Assembly: GCA_017550335.1 (NCBI GenBank)
Contig: JAFZPM010000001.1
Coordinates: forward strand, 1 to 64,000
Reading direction: 5' to 3'
From: Paludibacteraceae bacterium
Lineage (GTDB): Bacteria > Bacteroidota > Bacteroidia > Bacteroidales > Paludibacteraceae
Length of the DNA: 64,000 nt
Shown: positions 44,228 to 53,418 of the stretch, in pieces
Layout of the letters: every line of letters starts with the position of its first letter
Numbering within the stretch: position 1 is the first letter of the stretch
Made by a program: the position numbers and the translations under genes
Notes under the pieces: generated by a model
Told to the model about the DNA's origin: nothing
Seen by the model: only the letters and a program-made list of their open reading frames with translations
Database searches by the model: none

Positions 44228-45958
44228 ATGTCAACGAACAATTTTTTCATAGGGTTACTGGTTTACATCTTGGCTATGCCTATGCTTGCATGGGGTGAAG
44301 ATTGTTTCGGTCCGACGGACGAAAGGTACAATGACTTTCTCTCGGAGCGGGCGACGGGTGTTTCCCTATATGATCGGGGCAAGTATATGGAGGCGATCCC
44401 TCATTTCGAGAAGGCGTACGAGATGTGCCCGTTGGATTCTGTCCTCAATGAATACCTCTATTTCTCCTACAAGAATTCGCTCCGTTCCATGGATGCCAAT
44501 AAGGTTTTCCGTGGGGTGCCTGCCCAATCCGTCGCCATGTACGGACTGAAACGCAGCAAACCGCTCTCTTCCATCTATGCGGAGGGAGGCGCTCTCTTTG
44601 CGGACAGCAAGACGGCATGGGACGACTCCTACATATACTTTGAACGCTATCTCGTCGGCAATGGAGGTTTCGCCTCTGTGGACGTCGGAAATGAGGTGGG
44701 CTCCGTGTGTGAACTGAACCATCACGTGGGTATCACTTCCAGGACCAACCCCGTCGAGATGAAGGGGTCCAACTCGTCGTATTTTAACTTGAAATCCAAA
44801 TATGTGGGGGTCGAATATGAGGTCTCCGCGAAATTCAACGTCTCTTCCCGCTGGAAGGTGATGCCGTACGGACGCATCAGCCGGGAGTCGTACGATGAGG
44901 TGCGTTTCTTCTTGGATACTGTAGATGCCGCCTCTACCAGCGCATACCCGTTCGGCGCATGGAACTTCCCATGGAACCTGACCCCTGAAAACACGCAAGG
45001 GGAGGATGACCCGGATAACCCATCTTCTGACGGGATAGCCCGAGAGGAGAAAGGTCAAAACCCGGTGGAAGGGGATCCGGCGAATGGTGGCGCAGGGGAT
45101 AACGGAAGGGATAACCCAGGCGGCAATAACAACTATTGGCAAAATGGCTCGGACTGGCAGGGCTTCGACCCGGGCTGGGGCAATTCCGATGCCAACGACG
45201 GGGATTCTCAGGGGGGGCAGAACCACAACAACTACGATTATAACAACATGTATAACAATTACAACAACTATGTGGGTTGGTATAATCCGTGGTGGTCTTA
45301 TCTCTATAATCCTTATGGACAATATTATGGGAACTACACTTTCCCGGAGTATACGCCGCAGTTCTGGCAGACCCTCTCCAACTCCACGTATAAGTACCGC
45401 CACTCCTCCACGAGGCATACGCGCATGGACTTCCTGGTGGGTTGCTTGGTCTCCTATACCTATGGTAAGCATGTCGGGGCGTTCAGTACCTCCTTCTTCA
45501 AGGGGGAGACGCTGAAGACGATCCAGTCCAACCTTTCCTACTGCATCTATCCGTTTGGAAACCTGAATTTCTATATTTCACCAAAAGTTTCGTATATTTG
45601 GCGTGGTAATGATTATTATCCGTTGGGTGAACTGCCGGGTAACTGGATAGGCGAGGTCGAGGTCGGCGGCAAGTTGCTGAGTCGCCTCTGGGGTAGCGTT
45701 TCCTACCTCCATGGCAATCTTTGTGACTCCCATGAACTGGGAAGCCATACGTTCTATTCTTTGTCGTGCGAGACGAAGTTCAGATGCTCCGCCCGCTTCA
45801 TTTACCTGCTGAATACCCATTGCGAACTGATGTTGACCTATAAGTATTTGAGGAAGGAATCCAATCTCTTCCTCGTGGATGTGGAAGGAAATGCCGGGTT
45901 GAATGTGTTTAGTCAGAATGATAATGTGATTGCGGGAGGTGTCCAATGGAATTTCTAG
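44228..45958 (+). CDS. Envelope protein: TPR-like N-terminus, Asn/Gly/Tyr-rich insert and probable outer-membrane barrel
   Basis: 576 residues from the ATG at 44228. A signal peptide (FFIGLLVYILAMPMLAWG) is followed by a TPR-like unit (GVSLYDRGKYMEAIPHFEKAYEMCP). Residues about 250-390 are low complexity: first Pro/Asp/Gly/Asn-rich, then Asn/Tyr/Trp-rich, for example NNYDYNNMYNNYNNYVGWYN. The last 190 residues alternate polar and aromatic residues in strands and end in VIAGGVQWNF, with a terminal Phe as in outer-membrane barrels. No family is recognised. The next TPR gene starts 8 bases later, so the two may work together. Confidence 0.65.
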   Translation: MSTNNFFIGLLVYILAMPMLAWGEDCFGPTDERYNDFLSERATGVSLYDRGKYMEAIPHFEKAYEMCPLDSVLNEYLYFSYKNSLRSMDANKVFRGVPAQSVAMYGLKRSKPLSSIYAEGGALFADSKTAWDDSYIYFERYLVGNGGFASVDVGNEVGSVCELNHHVGITSRTNPVEMKGSNSSYFNLKSKYVGVEYEVSAKFNVSSRWKVMPYGRISRESYDEVRFFLDTVDAASTSAYPFGAWNFPWNLTPENTQGEDDPDNPSSDGIAREEKGQNPVEGDPANGGAGDNGRDNPGGNNNYWQNGSDWQGFDPGWGNSDANDGDSQGGQNHNNYDYNNMYNNYNNYVGWYNPWWSYLYNPYGQYYGNYTFPEYTPQFWQTLSNSTYKYRHSSTRHTRMDFLVGCLVSYTYGKHVGAFSTSFFKGETLKTIQSNLSYCIYPFGNLNFYISPKVSYIWRGNDYYPLGELPGNWIGEVEVGGKLLSRLWGSVSYLHGNLCDSHELGSHTFYSLSCETKFRCSARFIYLLNTHCELMLTYKYLRKESNLFLVDVEGNAGLNVFSQNDNVIAGGVQWNF

Positions 45959-45966
45959 GCGGGAAA

Positions 45967-46581
45967 ATGAGAAGGTTTGTGTCGTCCCTCTTCGTGGTGG
46001 GATGCCTGCTATGTGTATCCTCCTCTTTCGCCGCGGAGCCCACCCGTAGTTCCATCTTCGCCAAGAGCTACGAGTACGAGGCCAACAAGCAATATGACCA
46101 GGCCATCGAGGCGCTGAAGGAGGTGAAGGCGGACATCTATGCGGTGAACCTCCGTTTGGGGTGGCTCTACTATTGCAAGGGGAACTATCGCGTCTCCATT
46201 ATGTATTATTCCAAGGCGATCCAACTGCGTCCTACTTCCATAGAGGCTCGTTTCGGTTATGTTCTGCCAGCCGCTAAGATGAAGGACTGGATCAAAGTGG
46301 GGAAGCAGTACGACGCTATCCTGAAGCTGGACCCTAACAACACGAAGGCGAATTATTATCGTGGTTTGATGTATTTCAATGTGGGTGAATATGCCAAGGC
46401 TGAGCCCTATTTCGATAAGGTTGAACACCTTTATCCGTTTGATTATGATATTGTTATCCTATCCGCATGGAATTCCTATTACCTGAAAAACAAGGAGAAA
46501 GCCAAGCTCCTGTTTAACCAGGCGTTGCTGATTCAGCCTAATAGTGCTTCCGCCGCGGAGGGTCTTTCGTTGACGAAGTGA
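45967..46581 (+). CDS. Secreted TPR-repeat protein
   Basis: 204 residues from MRRFVSSLFVVGCLLCVSSSF, a signal peptide ending at AA-EP. Four or five tetratricopeptide repeats follow (KQYDQAIEALKEVKADIYAVNLRLGWLY, GNYRVSIMYYSKAIQLRPTS and so on). Likely periplasmic, binding a protein partner. The start at 45967 was chosen over 45946 because the longer form would disturb the signal peptide and overlap the previous gene. Probably in an operon with the preceding envelope protein. Confidence 0.8.
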   Translation: MRRFVSSLFVVGCLLCVSSSFAAEPTRSSIFAKSYEYEANKQYDQAIEALKEVKADIYAVNLRLGWLYYCKGNYRVSIMYYSKAIQLRPTSIEARFGYVLPAAKMKDWIKVGKQYDAILKLDPNNTKANYYRGLMYFNVGEYAKAEPYFDKVEHLYPFDYDIVILSAWNSYYLKNKEKAKLLFNQALLIQPNSASAAEGLSLTK

Positions 46582-46692
46582 GTTGATGTGTAGTGCGTTG
46601 GTCTTGAGCGGAGATCTATCCCTTCCTAATGGCTCAAGAATTGGGTGTTGATTTGTAATATATTGTTTTATAGTTGATTAAATATTTATGTA

Positions 46693-47454
46693 ATGAAAAA
46701 GGTTTTTATTTCATTGTTTTCGTTGGCTTTGTTGGTTGTGCCTTGTTCTTGTGGAGATGATGATGATGATGAAAAGAATGGTCGCCAGGAGGTGGTGGAT
46801 GATGACGATTCGAAAGGAGGAGACGCTGATGACCAAAGTAAGGAGAACGGAAAGGATCCGTCCAAAAAAACAGAGTTTGAGTGTGATATTAAACCGCTGA
46901 AGAGGAACTTGTGCTTCGCCGGGGACGACGTTTTTTATGTAGATGTGAAGTCCAATCGTCCGTTGGGAGATTTGGTGGTTTATGTGGAGGACAAAGAGGG
47001 GAACAAATATGATGTGGAGAAGTATGCGTTCGTGGATAGAATACAAGTTCACACGCCGGATGTGGTTGGCGATCTATATTTGGTCATTGCGGATACAGAC
47101 GGTACCAAACCTCAAAGGGTTGAGTTCCGTAACCTTGATGAAGAAAATAGTAAGTCCATCATGTCCAACCTCGACAGTCCCTATATAGATTTGTTGAATG
47201 CGCGTGGGGTGTCGAAAGCGGAGGCGGAGTCCCAATCTTCATCGGTATGGCTAAGGTTTGATGGAGAGAAGGGCGTCGTTGGAGCGAATGGTGTCAGTGT
47301 CAAGTTCGATAATGGAGAAACATCCCTCATCGAGACGGGTAGAACCACTCAGTTCACCCTATCTAATGGGTATGAAGGCATCATCGTCCTTGTTATGATA
47401 AACCGTAGTCCGGGTATTACACCTGAGTTCTCATTCGCCTACTGCCTGAAATGA
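46693..47454 (+). CDS. Acidic lipoprotein, possible IPT/TIG-like fold
   Basis: 253 residues. Lipobox VPCSC puts the lipidated Cys at about residue 18-20. It is followed by a very acidic linker of about 40 residues (GDDDDDEKNG and DDQSKENGKDPSKK), a hallmark of surface-exposed Bacteroidetes lipoproteins, then two beta-rich parts. The first (CFAGDDVFYVDVKSNRPLGDLVVYVEDKEGN) resembles an IPT/TIG domain. Function unknown. A terminator follows. Confidence 0.65.
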   Translation: MKKVFISLFSLALLVVPCSCGDDDDDEKNGRQEVVDDDDSKGGDADDQSKENGKDPSKKTEFECDIKPLKRNLCFAGDDVFYVDVKSNRPLGDLVVYVEDKEGNKYDVEKYAFVDRIQVHTPDVVGDLYLVIADTDGTKPQRVEFRNLDEENSKSIMSNLDSPYIDLLNARGVSKAEAESQSSSVWLRFDGEKGVVGANGVSVKFDNGETSLIETGRTTQFTLSNGYEGIIVLVMINRSPGITPEFSFAYCLK

Positions 47455-47459
47455 TATAG

Positions 47460-47502
47460 AGTGGGCTCCGTGCTTGTCATGGAGTCCCACTTTTTCTTTC
47501 TT
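47460..47502 (+). terminator. Rho-independent terminator of the lipoprotein gene
   Basis: Stem AGTGGGCTCC / GGAG-t-CCCACT (one bulged T), 47460-47469 with 47481-47491, then tttttctttctttc. It separates the lipoprotein from the CRISPR locus. Confidence 0.8.
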
Positions 47503-47746
47503 TCTTTTTATGAGGTGTCAATAGGAAAATGTGCGGAATGCGTCATCTTCCTTGATGTATTATGCGTTTCTGAAAAATTCTTTCCTTTTTGTTGTTTGCA
47601 TGTGAAAAAAGACTTTATTTTGTGAACGCAAGATAGGCACTTTATGGTATGTCCGCTACACGAGGAATGAGTGTGTTTGTTGGCGAGAGAAGTGTTTCCG
47701 ATTTTAATCCATTGGTTGAGTTTGCTTGGCCGAAAAAGAAGATATC
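47503..47746. other. Leader region before cas6
   Basis: About 245 bases without a credible gene. No CRISPR repeats were found. A possible promoter is TTTG near 47594, an 18-base spacer and tTATTTTG near 47620, one base short of the -7 consensus. That would give a leader of roughly 120 bases. Confidence 0.4.
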
Positions 47747-48433
47747 ATGAATACGAAATCAGTTCAGACGCTGGTAGTTTTATTAGACAAAGAAATATCG
47801 CTGAAGGAAATACCATATTTCCGGGGGTGTGTGGTCCACTCGATGGAGGATGCGAACATTTTGTTCCATAATCATTTGGGTGACGAACAGTTGAGGTATC
47901 GTTATCCTCTCATACAGTACAAGCGTATTGGAGGGAAGGCGGCCATTGTATGTGTGGGAGAAGGTACGGAGGTTATCGGAGAGTTCTTCTCGCAGACCGA
48001 TTTCCATTTCAAGGTAGGAGAGCGGGAGGTGGACATGGAGATAGATCATATAGATGCCAAGCGGACGATACTTCAGGTCTGGGATAGTGATTTCCGCTAC
48101 ACGTTGCGGAAATGGTTGCCGTTGAGTTCGGAGAATTACCGGGAGTACGGACAATTGGAAGGGATTTCGGAACGCTGTGATTTCCTGCAGAGGATATTGG
48201 TGGGTAACATCTTGTCGTTCTGCAAGGGCATTGGTGTCACGGTAGAGGGTGAGATCAAGTGTGTGATCACGGAGATAATGGATACGCATTCCTATCTGTA
48301 TAAAGGCGTGAAGATGCAAGGGTTTGACGTGGCGTTCAAAACCAACATCAGTTTGCCCGACTATGTGGGTCTGGGCAAGGGGGTGAGCTTGGGATTTGGA
48401 ACGGTAAAATCAGTAGAAAAAAATAATAAATAA
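47747..48433 (+). CDS. cas6: CRISPR pre-crRNA endonuclease Cas6
   Basis: 228 residues from ATG 47747. RAMP-fold nuclease that cuts the array transcript into crRNAs. Recognised from the Bacteroidetes Cas6 pattern: FRGCVVHSMEDANILFHNH, YPLIQYKRIGGKAAIVCVGEG, VQVWDSDFRYTLRKWLPL and the glycine-rich C-terminal loop LPDYVGLGKGVSLGFGTV. The His residues near 36 and 42 are candidates for the active site. It is 7 bases upstream of cas10 but has chromosome-like base composition, unlike cas10 and the RAMP genes. Confidence 0.9.
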   Translation: MNTKSVQTLVVLLDKEISLKEIPYFRGCVVHSMEDANILFHNHLGDEQLRYRYPLIQYKRIGGKAAIVCVGEGTEVIGEFFSQTDFHFKVGEREVDMEIDHIDAKRTILQVWDSDFRYTLRKWLPLSSENYREYGQLEGISERCDFLQRILVGNILSFCKGIGVTVEGEIKCVITEIMDTHSYLYKGVKMQGFDVAFKTNISLPDYVGLGKGVSLGFGTVKSVEKNNK

Positions 48434-48440
48434 AATATTC

Positions 48441-50057
48441 ATGAGTGAGGTGAGGTATTTATACGGAGCGGCGGTGCAAGGCATACAAAGCTTCATTTTT
48501 CAGACCAACAAACTTCGAGAGATTGTCGGGGCAAGTGAGTTGGTGGAAGAGGTGTGTACTAGTAAATTTGCTGAATTGTTAGGGAAGAAAGGGTATTATC
48601 CTGATTTAACAAAGCAATTGGAAGAAGACAAAAATTGCATTCTTCATGCAGCGGGCAATATCAAATACATTTTTTACAATAAAACCGATTGTGAAAAAAT
48701 AGTAAGAGAATTTCCAAAAGCAGTTTTTGAGTTTGCCCCAGGTGTGACTGTGAGTCAGGCGGTGGTGAGGATGGAAGGTCAATATGCAAAATTTGAAAAA
48801 GCTGTCAATGAATTGGAAATGCGTCTTCGCACACAGAGGAACAAACCCATGCGTAGTGCCACCATTGGATTGATGGCAATAGAAAGAAGCAGACAGACTG
48901 GATTACCTGTAGTATATATAGAAAACGAAAATAGTCATCTTGATGCCGGTACATTTGCCAAATTGCAATATGTATGGGAAACAAAAGATGGTAAACATAT
49001 AGCGAAACGACATACCACAAAAAATCTTTGTCAAAAGGCATTCTATGATGAAGTGAAAGATGAGCAGATTGCATATGATATTGAAGAAATCACAAAAAAT
49101 AACGATTGGGTAGCAGTAATCCATGCTGATGGTAATGGATTGGGACAAGTTGTCCAAAAAGTTGGTAAAGATGAGAATTTATTCAAACAATTCTCGGAAA
49201 AATTAGACAAAGCTACAACTTTATCTGCACGTGAGGCATTTGACTCAGTAAAGGATAAGTTCAAAAATTCAAAAATTATTCCGATTCGTCCAATTGTGTT
49301 AGGTGGAGATGATTTGACGGTAATTTGCCGTGCGGATTTGGCATTGGATTATGTCACAACATTTATGTCTAGATTTGAAGATAATACCCACAAAATGCTA
49401 AAAGATGACAATGGAGAGTCTTTGCTGAAGGATGTCTTTGCAAATGAAACCGACAAACGTTTGACCGCTTGTGCCGGCATTGCCTACATCAAGTCGTCTT
49501 TCCCATTCTATTACGGATACAATTTAGCAGAGACTCTCTGCTCTTTGGCAAAAAAAGATGCCAAAGACAAGCAGGAAATCAAGGATGGAAAGGAATTGCC
49601 AAAATCATGTCTGATGTTCCACAAGGTGCAGGATTCGTTTACTGAAGATTGGACTGCCATTGCAAAACGAGAACTTACGCCACAGGAGAATATCAGCTTC
49701 CAATTCGGCCCTTATTATATAAATGAGAAAAAAGAGGATAGCCGATGGACTGTAGAAGAATTGAAAGATTGCGTTAAGAAGTTGAATGGCAAGGAAGGCA
49801 AGGAAGGTAATGCCGTCAAGTCTCATCTGCGCCAATGGATGAGCCTTTTACACGACAATCCAGAAATGGCACATCAAAAGTTGTTGCGACTTAAATCTAT
49901 GACATCAATGCGCTCATACGTTGAAGATGTAACGAAAGGAGTAAAAAAGATGGTCAAGAAAAATGGGAAAGATGAGGAAGTGACATCTTATCCAGTTTAC
50001 GACATTCTTGCCATTCATACAATAAACAATCAAACGACAAAGGAGGTAGAAAAATGA
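48441..50057 (+). CDS. cas10: Type III CRISPR large subunit Cas10 (no HD domain, GGDD intact)
   Basis: 538 residues, shorter than most Cas10 proteins because the N-terminal HD nuclease is missing: it begins directly with the palm-like GAAVQGIQSFIFQTNKLREI. The second palm carries VIHADGNGLGQ and the cyclase motif GGDD (residues 288-291), so it should make cyclic oligoadenylates from ATP when target RNA binds. Without HD it should not cut ssDNA. The absence of HD fits III-D and some III-B systems. The stop overlaps the next gene by 4 bases. AT-rich composition. Confidence 0.92.
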   Translation: MSEVRYLYGAAVQGIQSFIFQTNKLREIVGASELVEEVCTSKFAELLGKKGYYPDLTKQLEEDKNCILHAAGNIKYIFYNKTDCEKIVREFPKAVFEFAPGVTVSQAVVRMEGQYAKFEKAVNELEMRLRTQRNKPMRSATIGLMAIERSRQTGLPVVYIENENSHLDAGTFAKLQYVWETKDGKHIAKRHTTKNLCQKAFYDEVKDEQIAYDIEEITKNNDWVAVIHADGNGLGQVVQKVGKDENLFKQFSEKLDKATTLSAREAFDSVKDKFKNSKIIPIRPIVLGGDDLTVICRADLALDYVTTFMSRFEDNTHKMLKDDNGESLLKDVFANETDKRLTACAGIAYIKSSFPFYYGYNLAETLCSLAKKDAKDKQEIKDGKELPKSCLMFHKVQDSFTEDWTAIAKRELTPQENISFQFGPYYINEKKEDSRWTVEELKDCVKKLNGKEGKEGNAVKSHLRQWMSLLHDNPEMAHQKLLRLKSMTSMRSYVEDVTKGVKKMVKKNGKDEEVTSYPVYDILAIHTINNQTTKEVEK

Positions 50058-50647
50058 ACATAAAATATAAGATAGAGTTTCACACCGATTGGCATTGCGG
50101 TTCGGGTTTGGCAGCCGGAGCTGATGTGGATGCCTTGGTGGTGAAAGACGAAAAAGGAATGCCTTTTATTCCTGGCAAAACCATCAAAGGCTTGATTCGT
50201 GAGGCTGTTGAAGAAATTAGAGGCCTTCAAGTTGAAGAAATTAGAGGCCTTCAAAAAGAGCAGAATGAAGAGAATTTTGTGAAAGCATTTGGCTTCTTTG
50301 ACAATAAAGAACAGAAAAAAAAGGGATGTATGTTTTTCAGCAATGTTACGTTGGAACCCAATGAATATGAGGCTATTGTTTCCAATGATGCCGCCCGTTT
50401 CATGTATCGCGATATCGCCAGCACTGCTATTGATGACAATGGTATTGCTAAAGAACATAGTCTACGAAAAACGGAAGTAGTGGTGCCATGCACTTTGCAC
50501 GGTGAAATACTGAATGTGCCCGAAGAAATGGCTGATGAAATCATCCGTTCATTTGGCTTTATCAAGCGAATGGGACAAAACCGCAACCGTGGTTTGGGTC
50601 GTTGTACTATAACAGGAAGAAAGGAGGCCAACAATGAAAACGCTTAA
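50054..50647 (+). CDS. Cas7-like RAMP subunit (Csm3-like), single domain
   Basis: 197 residues. HTDWHCGSGLAAGADVDALV and FIPGKTIKGLIREAVEE near the N-terminus and the glycine-rich QNRNRGLGRCTI loop at the C-terminus define a Cas7/RAMP fold, a backbone subunit along the crRNA. An Asp in ADVDALVV may be the target-RNA-cutting residue, by analogy with Csm3. It contains a perfect 24-base tandem duplication (see repeat at 50207). Overlaps cas10 by 4 and the next gene by 14 bases. Confidence 0.85.
   Translation: MNIKYKIEFHTDWHCGSGLAAGADVDALVVKDEKGMPFIPGKTIKGLIREAVEEIRGLQVEEIRGLQKEQNEENFVKAFGFFDNKEQKKKGCMFFSNVTLEPNEYEAIVSNDAARFMYRDIASTAIDDNGIAKEHSLRKTEVVVPCTLHGEILNVPEEMADEIIRSFGFIKRMGQNRNRGLGRCTITGRKEANNENA
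50207..50254 (+). repeat. Perfect 24-bp tandem duplication inside the Cas7-like gene
   Basis: Two identical copies, 50207-50230 and 50231-50254, each encoding VEEIRGLQ. The frame is kept and the protein gains eight residues in a helical part after the KTIKGLIREA motif. Exact identity implies a recent event. Confidence 0.9.
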
Positions 50648-52073
50648 ATTCAAATGCACTTTACTTTCTGACGTCATACTCAATCAGAAATCAGCCACCG
50701 AAGGACCTAACCAGACATTGGATTTCATTCCGGGAAGCTGTTTCCTCGGCATAGTGGCAAGCGAATACGATAAGTTTGAAAAAGAAGAGAATGCTATGGA
50801 GATTTTCCATAGTGGCAAAGTCCGTTTCGGAGATGCTCATCCTTCAAAAGGAAATGTTCGTGGTTTGAAAATTCCTGCTTCTATGTTTCATCCGAAATTG
50901 GAAAAGGCAAGTAAGGAATTGTATATCCATCACATTGTGCCAAATCTGGATAGCGATGATATGAAAAAGAAACAGCTGAAGCAATGTCGTAACGGTTTCT
51001 ACATTTTTGCTGGCGATAAAGCTACAGAGGTGAAAACCGAAACGAACTTTGCCATCAAGTCGGCCTACGACCGTGAAAAACGTCGTTCGAAAGATAAACA
51101 GATGTACGGCTATGAGTCGTTGCAAAAAGGACTTGAACTCTATTTTGAAGTACAGGTCGAAAATGACGATTTGGCGAAAGACATCAAAGGTGCATTGGTC
51201 GGAAAGAAACGTGTTGGTCGTTCGCGTACTGCACAATATGGATTGGTGGAAATCACCCCTTTTGAGTATTCTGAAATTGCAAGTGGCGAAAGTCAAAATA
51301 ACGTTGTAACCGTCTATGCCGATGGCCGCTTGATTTTCTTGGATGAATATGGATTGCCGACATTCCAGCCTTCTGCTGAGCAATTAGGATTACCGAAAGA
51401 TGCAAAAATTCTTTGGGATAAATCTCAAATTCGTACCTTCCAATATGCACCTTGGAACTACAAGCGTCAGTGTTTTGATGCCGATCGTTGTGGCATTGAA
51501 AAAGGCAGTGTGTTCGTGGTGAATGTTTCCAACTGCGGCAATCTTGATTTGAAATCACAATATGTCGGTTCTTTCAACAATGAAGGTTTTGGCAAGGTGA
51601 TTTACAACCCTGAGTTTTTGAAGGCAGAAAAAGATGGCAGGGCTTTCTATAGAGTTGATGACAAAGTAGAAGATTCTTCTAAGCCAGAGAAAAAAACATT
51701 AAGTGGGTCTTCTTTGTTGAACTATATTCAAAAGCAACAATCGGAAGAAAACAAGGATAATTGCATTTATTCAAATGTCAACAAATGGGTAAATGACAAT
51801 AAAACGGCATTCCAAGGCAAAGAGAAGTTGAAGTTTGCTTCGCAATGGGGAGCTATCCGTGGCATTGCCATGGCAACAAAAGACGATTCTAACATCAAAA
51901 AAAACGTGATTACTTATATTGGTCACGGCGTAAAATCGTCAGATTGGGATGGCAATCGCAGAAAGAAGTTAGAAGAGTTTATGAATGAAAATGAAAAAAA
52001 CATCAGAGAAGCATTAGTAAACCTTGCCGCAGAGATGGCAAAAAATGTAGAAAGGAGGATAGAAAATGAGTGA
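50634..52073 (+). CDS. csx10: Csx10-like RAMP (Cas5 group, type III-D)
   Basis: 479 residues. N-terminal CTLLSDVILNQKSATEGPNQTLDFIPGSCFLGIVA and the loop GKKRVGRSRTAQYGLVEI are what I associate with Csx10, the Cas5-like subunit that caps the crRNA 5' tag in III-D complexes. A second RAMP-like half follows (YVGSFNNEGFGKVIYNP near 300), then a helical C-terminal region of about 150 residues. Assignment to III-D rests mainly on this gene. Overlaps both neighbours by 14 and 8 bases. Confidence 0.75.
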   Translation: MKTLKFKCTLLSDVILNQKSATEGPNQTLDFIPGSCFLGIVASEYDKFEKEENAMEIFHSGKVRFGDAHPSKGNVRGLKIPASMFHPKLEKASKELYIHHIVPNLDSDDMKKKQLKQCRNGFYIFAGDKATEVKTETNFAIKSAYDREKRRSKDKQMYGYESLQKGLELYFEVQVENDDLAKDIKGALVGKKRVGRSRTAQYGLVEITPFEYSEIASGESQNNVVTVYADGRLIFLDEYGLPTFQPSAEQLGLPKDAKILWDKSQIRTFQYAPWNYKRQCFDADRCGIEKGSVFVVNVSNCGNLDLKSQYVGSFNNEGFGKVIYNPEFLKAEKDGRAFYRVDDKVEDSSKPEKKTLSGSSLLNYIQKQQSEENKDNCIYSNVNKWVNDNKTAFQGKEKLKFASQWGAIRGIAMATKDDSNIKKNVITYIGHGVKSSDWDGNRRKKLEEFMNENEKNIREALVNLAAEMAKNVERRIENE

Positions 52074-53418
52074 TATCATAAATTTTTCAGGCTATAGCCA
52101 TCGTTTCCTGGCGCGTTTAGTGACTGAGGCAAAAACTCCATTGTCTGTTGGATCGGGCGAGAAAAATATTTTGACAGATGCTCTTGTTGCAACTGATGTG
52201 AATGGATTGCCATATATCCCAGGAACAGCCATTGCGGGTATTGTAAGACACATGATTGGCGAAGAATCTGCCAAATCATTTTTCGGTTTTCAAGGTGGTT
52301 CGAATGAAGGACATGGTTCCGAAATTATCTTTACCGAGGCCAGAATTCTAAATTCAAAAGGCGAAGTGGTTGATGGAATGAATTTAGATGCTATAAAGTA
52401 TTATGATGAACTTCCTATTCGTCAGCATGTACGAATCAACGAAAAAGGCGTGACAGATAAAGCCGGCAAATTTGATGAACAAGTCGTTTTTGCTGGTACT
52501 CGCTTCTGCTTTGAATTGGAGATGGTAGCTAAAGATGAGGATATAACCAACTTCAATCTTGCTTTAGATCAGATTAAAAACTCTATATTCCGTATTGGTA
52601 GTGGTACTCGTTGCGGATTCGGAGAAATTCAAGTGGTTGATTTACAGAAGCGACGCTTGGATTTGAAAAAACAATCCGAGTTGGAGTTGTATTTAAATAA
52701 ATCTTCTGAGCTATCTATGGACTGGTCTGGTTGGGAAAAACATGATGTAGACAGCAAAGGTGCTGAAGATTGGGTAAAATACGAACTGAGGCTTACTCCA
52801 GAAAATTTCTTCCTTTTTGGTAGCGGTTTCGGTGATGACGAGGTAGATATGACACCAGTTAAAGAGAAAAAAGTGGTTTGGAAAGACGGTAAAGGCGAAC
52901 TGACTGAAGAACTTGTGCTGATTCCAGCCACTTCAGTAAAAGGTGCGTTGGCTCATCGTGTCGCATTTTATTATAATAAGTTGAACGACAGATTTGTTGG
53001 TTGTACAGGAACCAAAGAACCTAAGGTGGGAAACGATAATGAGGCAGTTCAAGCCTTGTTTGGATATGAAAATCAGAGTGAAAGGAAACAAGTTCGTGGT
53101 AACCTGCTTTTCTCAGATGTGATAGAATGCAAATTGAACGACAAAATACTGAACCATGTAGCCATCGACCGATTTACTGGAGGTGCTATTGATGGCGCAC
53201 TATTTTCAGAAAAAACAACGTATGGTGAAGGTCATAATTTCACGTTCACCATCCTAGCAAAGAATGATGCCTTGAAAGAAGAAGAAGTAATGCTGGCTTT
53301 AGAGAATGCTTTGACGGACATTTGTAAGGGAATGTTGCCATTAGGCGGAGGTGTAAATCGTGGCAATGGCGTGTTTAATGGAAGTTTAACAAAAGATGGA
53401 GTCGTAATTTATGAATAG
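52066..53418 (+). CDS. Double Cas7 (two RAMP domains in one chain)
   Basis: 450 residues with two Cas7-like halves. The first (1-210) has SVGSGEKNILTDALVATDVNGLPYIPGTAIAGIVRH and the loop GSGTRCGFGEI. The second (about 230-450) has FFLFGSGFGDDEVDMTP, LVLIPATSVKGALAHR, NHVAIDRFTGGAIDGALF and LPLGGGVNRGNGVF. It therefore supplies two backbone positions. A comparable Cas7-2x occurs in III-D2 complexes. Asp residues after each first strand are possible target-cutting sites. Overlaps both neighbours by 8 bases. Confidence 0.8.
   Translation: MSDIINFSGYSHRFLARLVTEAKTPLSVGSGEKNILTDALVATDVNGLPYIPGTAIAGIVRHMIGEESAKSFFGFQGGSNEGHGSEIIFTEARILNSKGEVVDGMNLDAIKYYDELPIRQHVRINEKGVTDKAGKFDEQVVFAGTRFCFELEMVAKDEDITNFNLALDQIKNSIFRIGSGTRCGFGEIQVVDLQKRRLDLKKQSELELYLNKSSELSMDWSGWEKHDVDSKGAEDWVKYELRLTPENFFLFGSGFGDDEVDMTPVKEKKVVWKDGKGELTEELVLIPATSVKGALAHRVAFYYNKLNDRFVGCTGTKEPKVGNDNEAVQALFGYENQSERKQVRGNLLFSDVIECKLNDKILNHVAIDRFTGGAIDGALFSEKTTYGEGHNFTFTILAKNDALKEEEVMLALENALTDICKGMLPLGGGVNRGNGVFNGSLTKDGVVIYE

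Noticed and set aside
47503..47746. CRISPR array or leader upstream of cas6
   Set aside because: No repeated 28-37-bp unit is present in these 245 bases.
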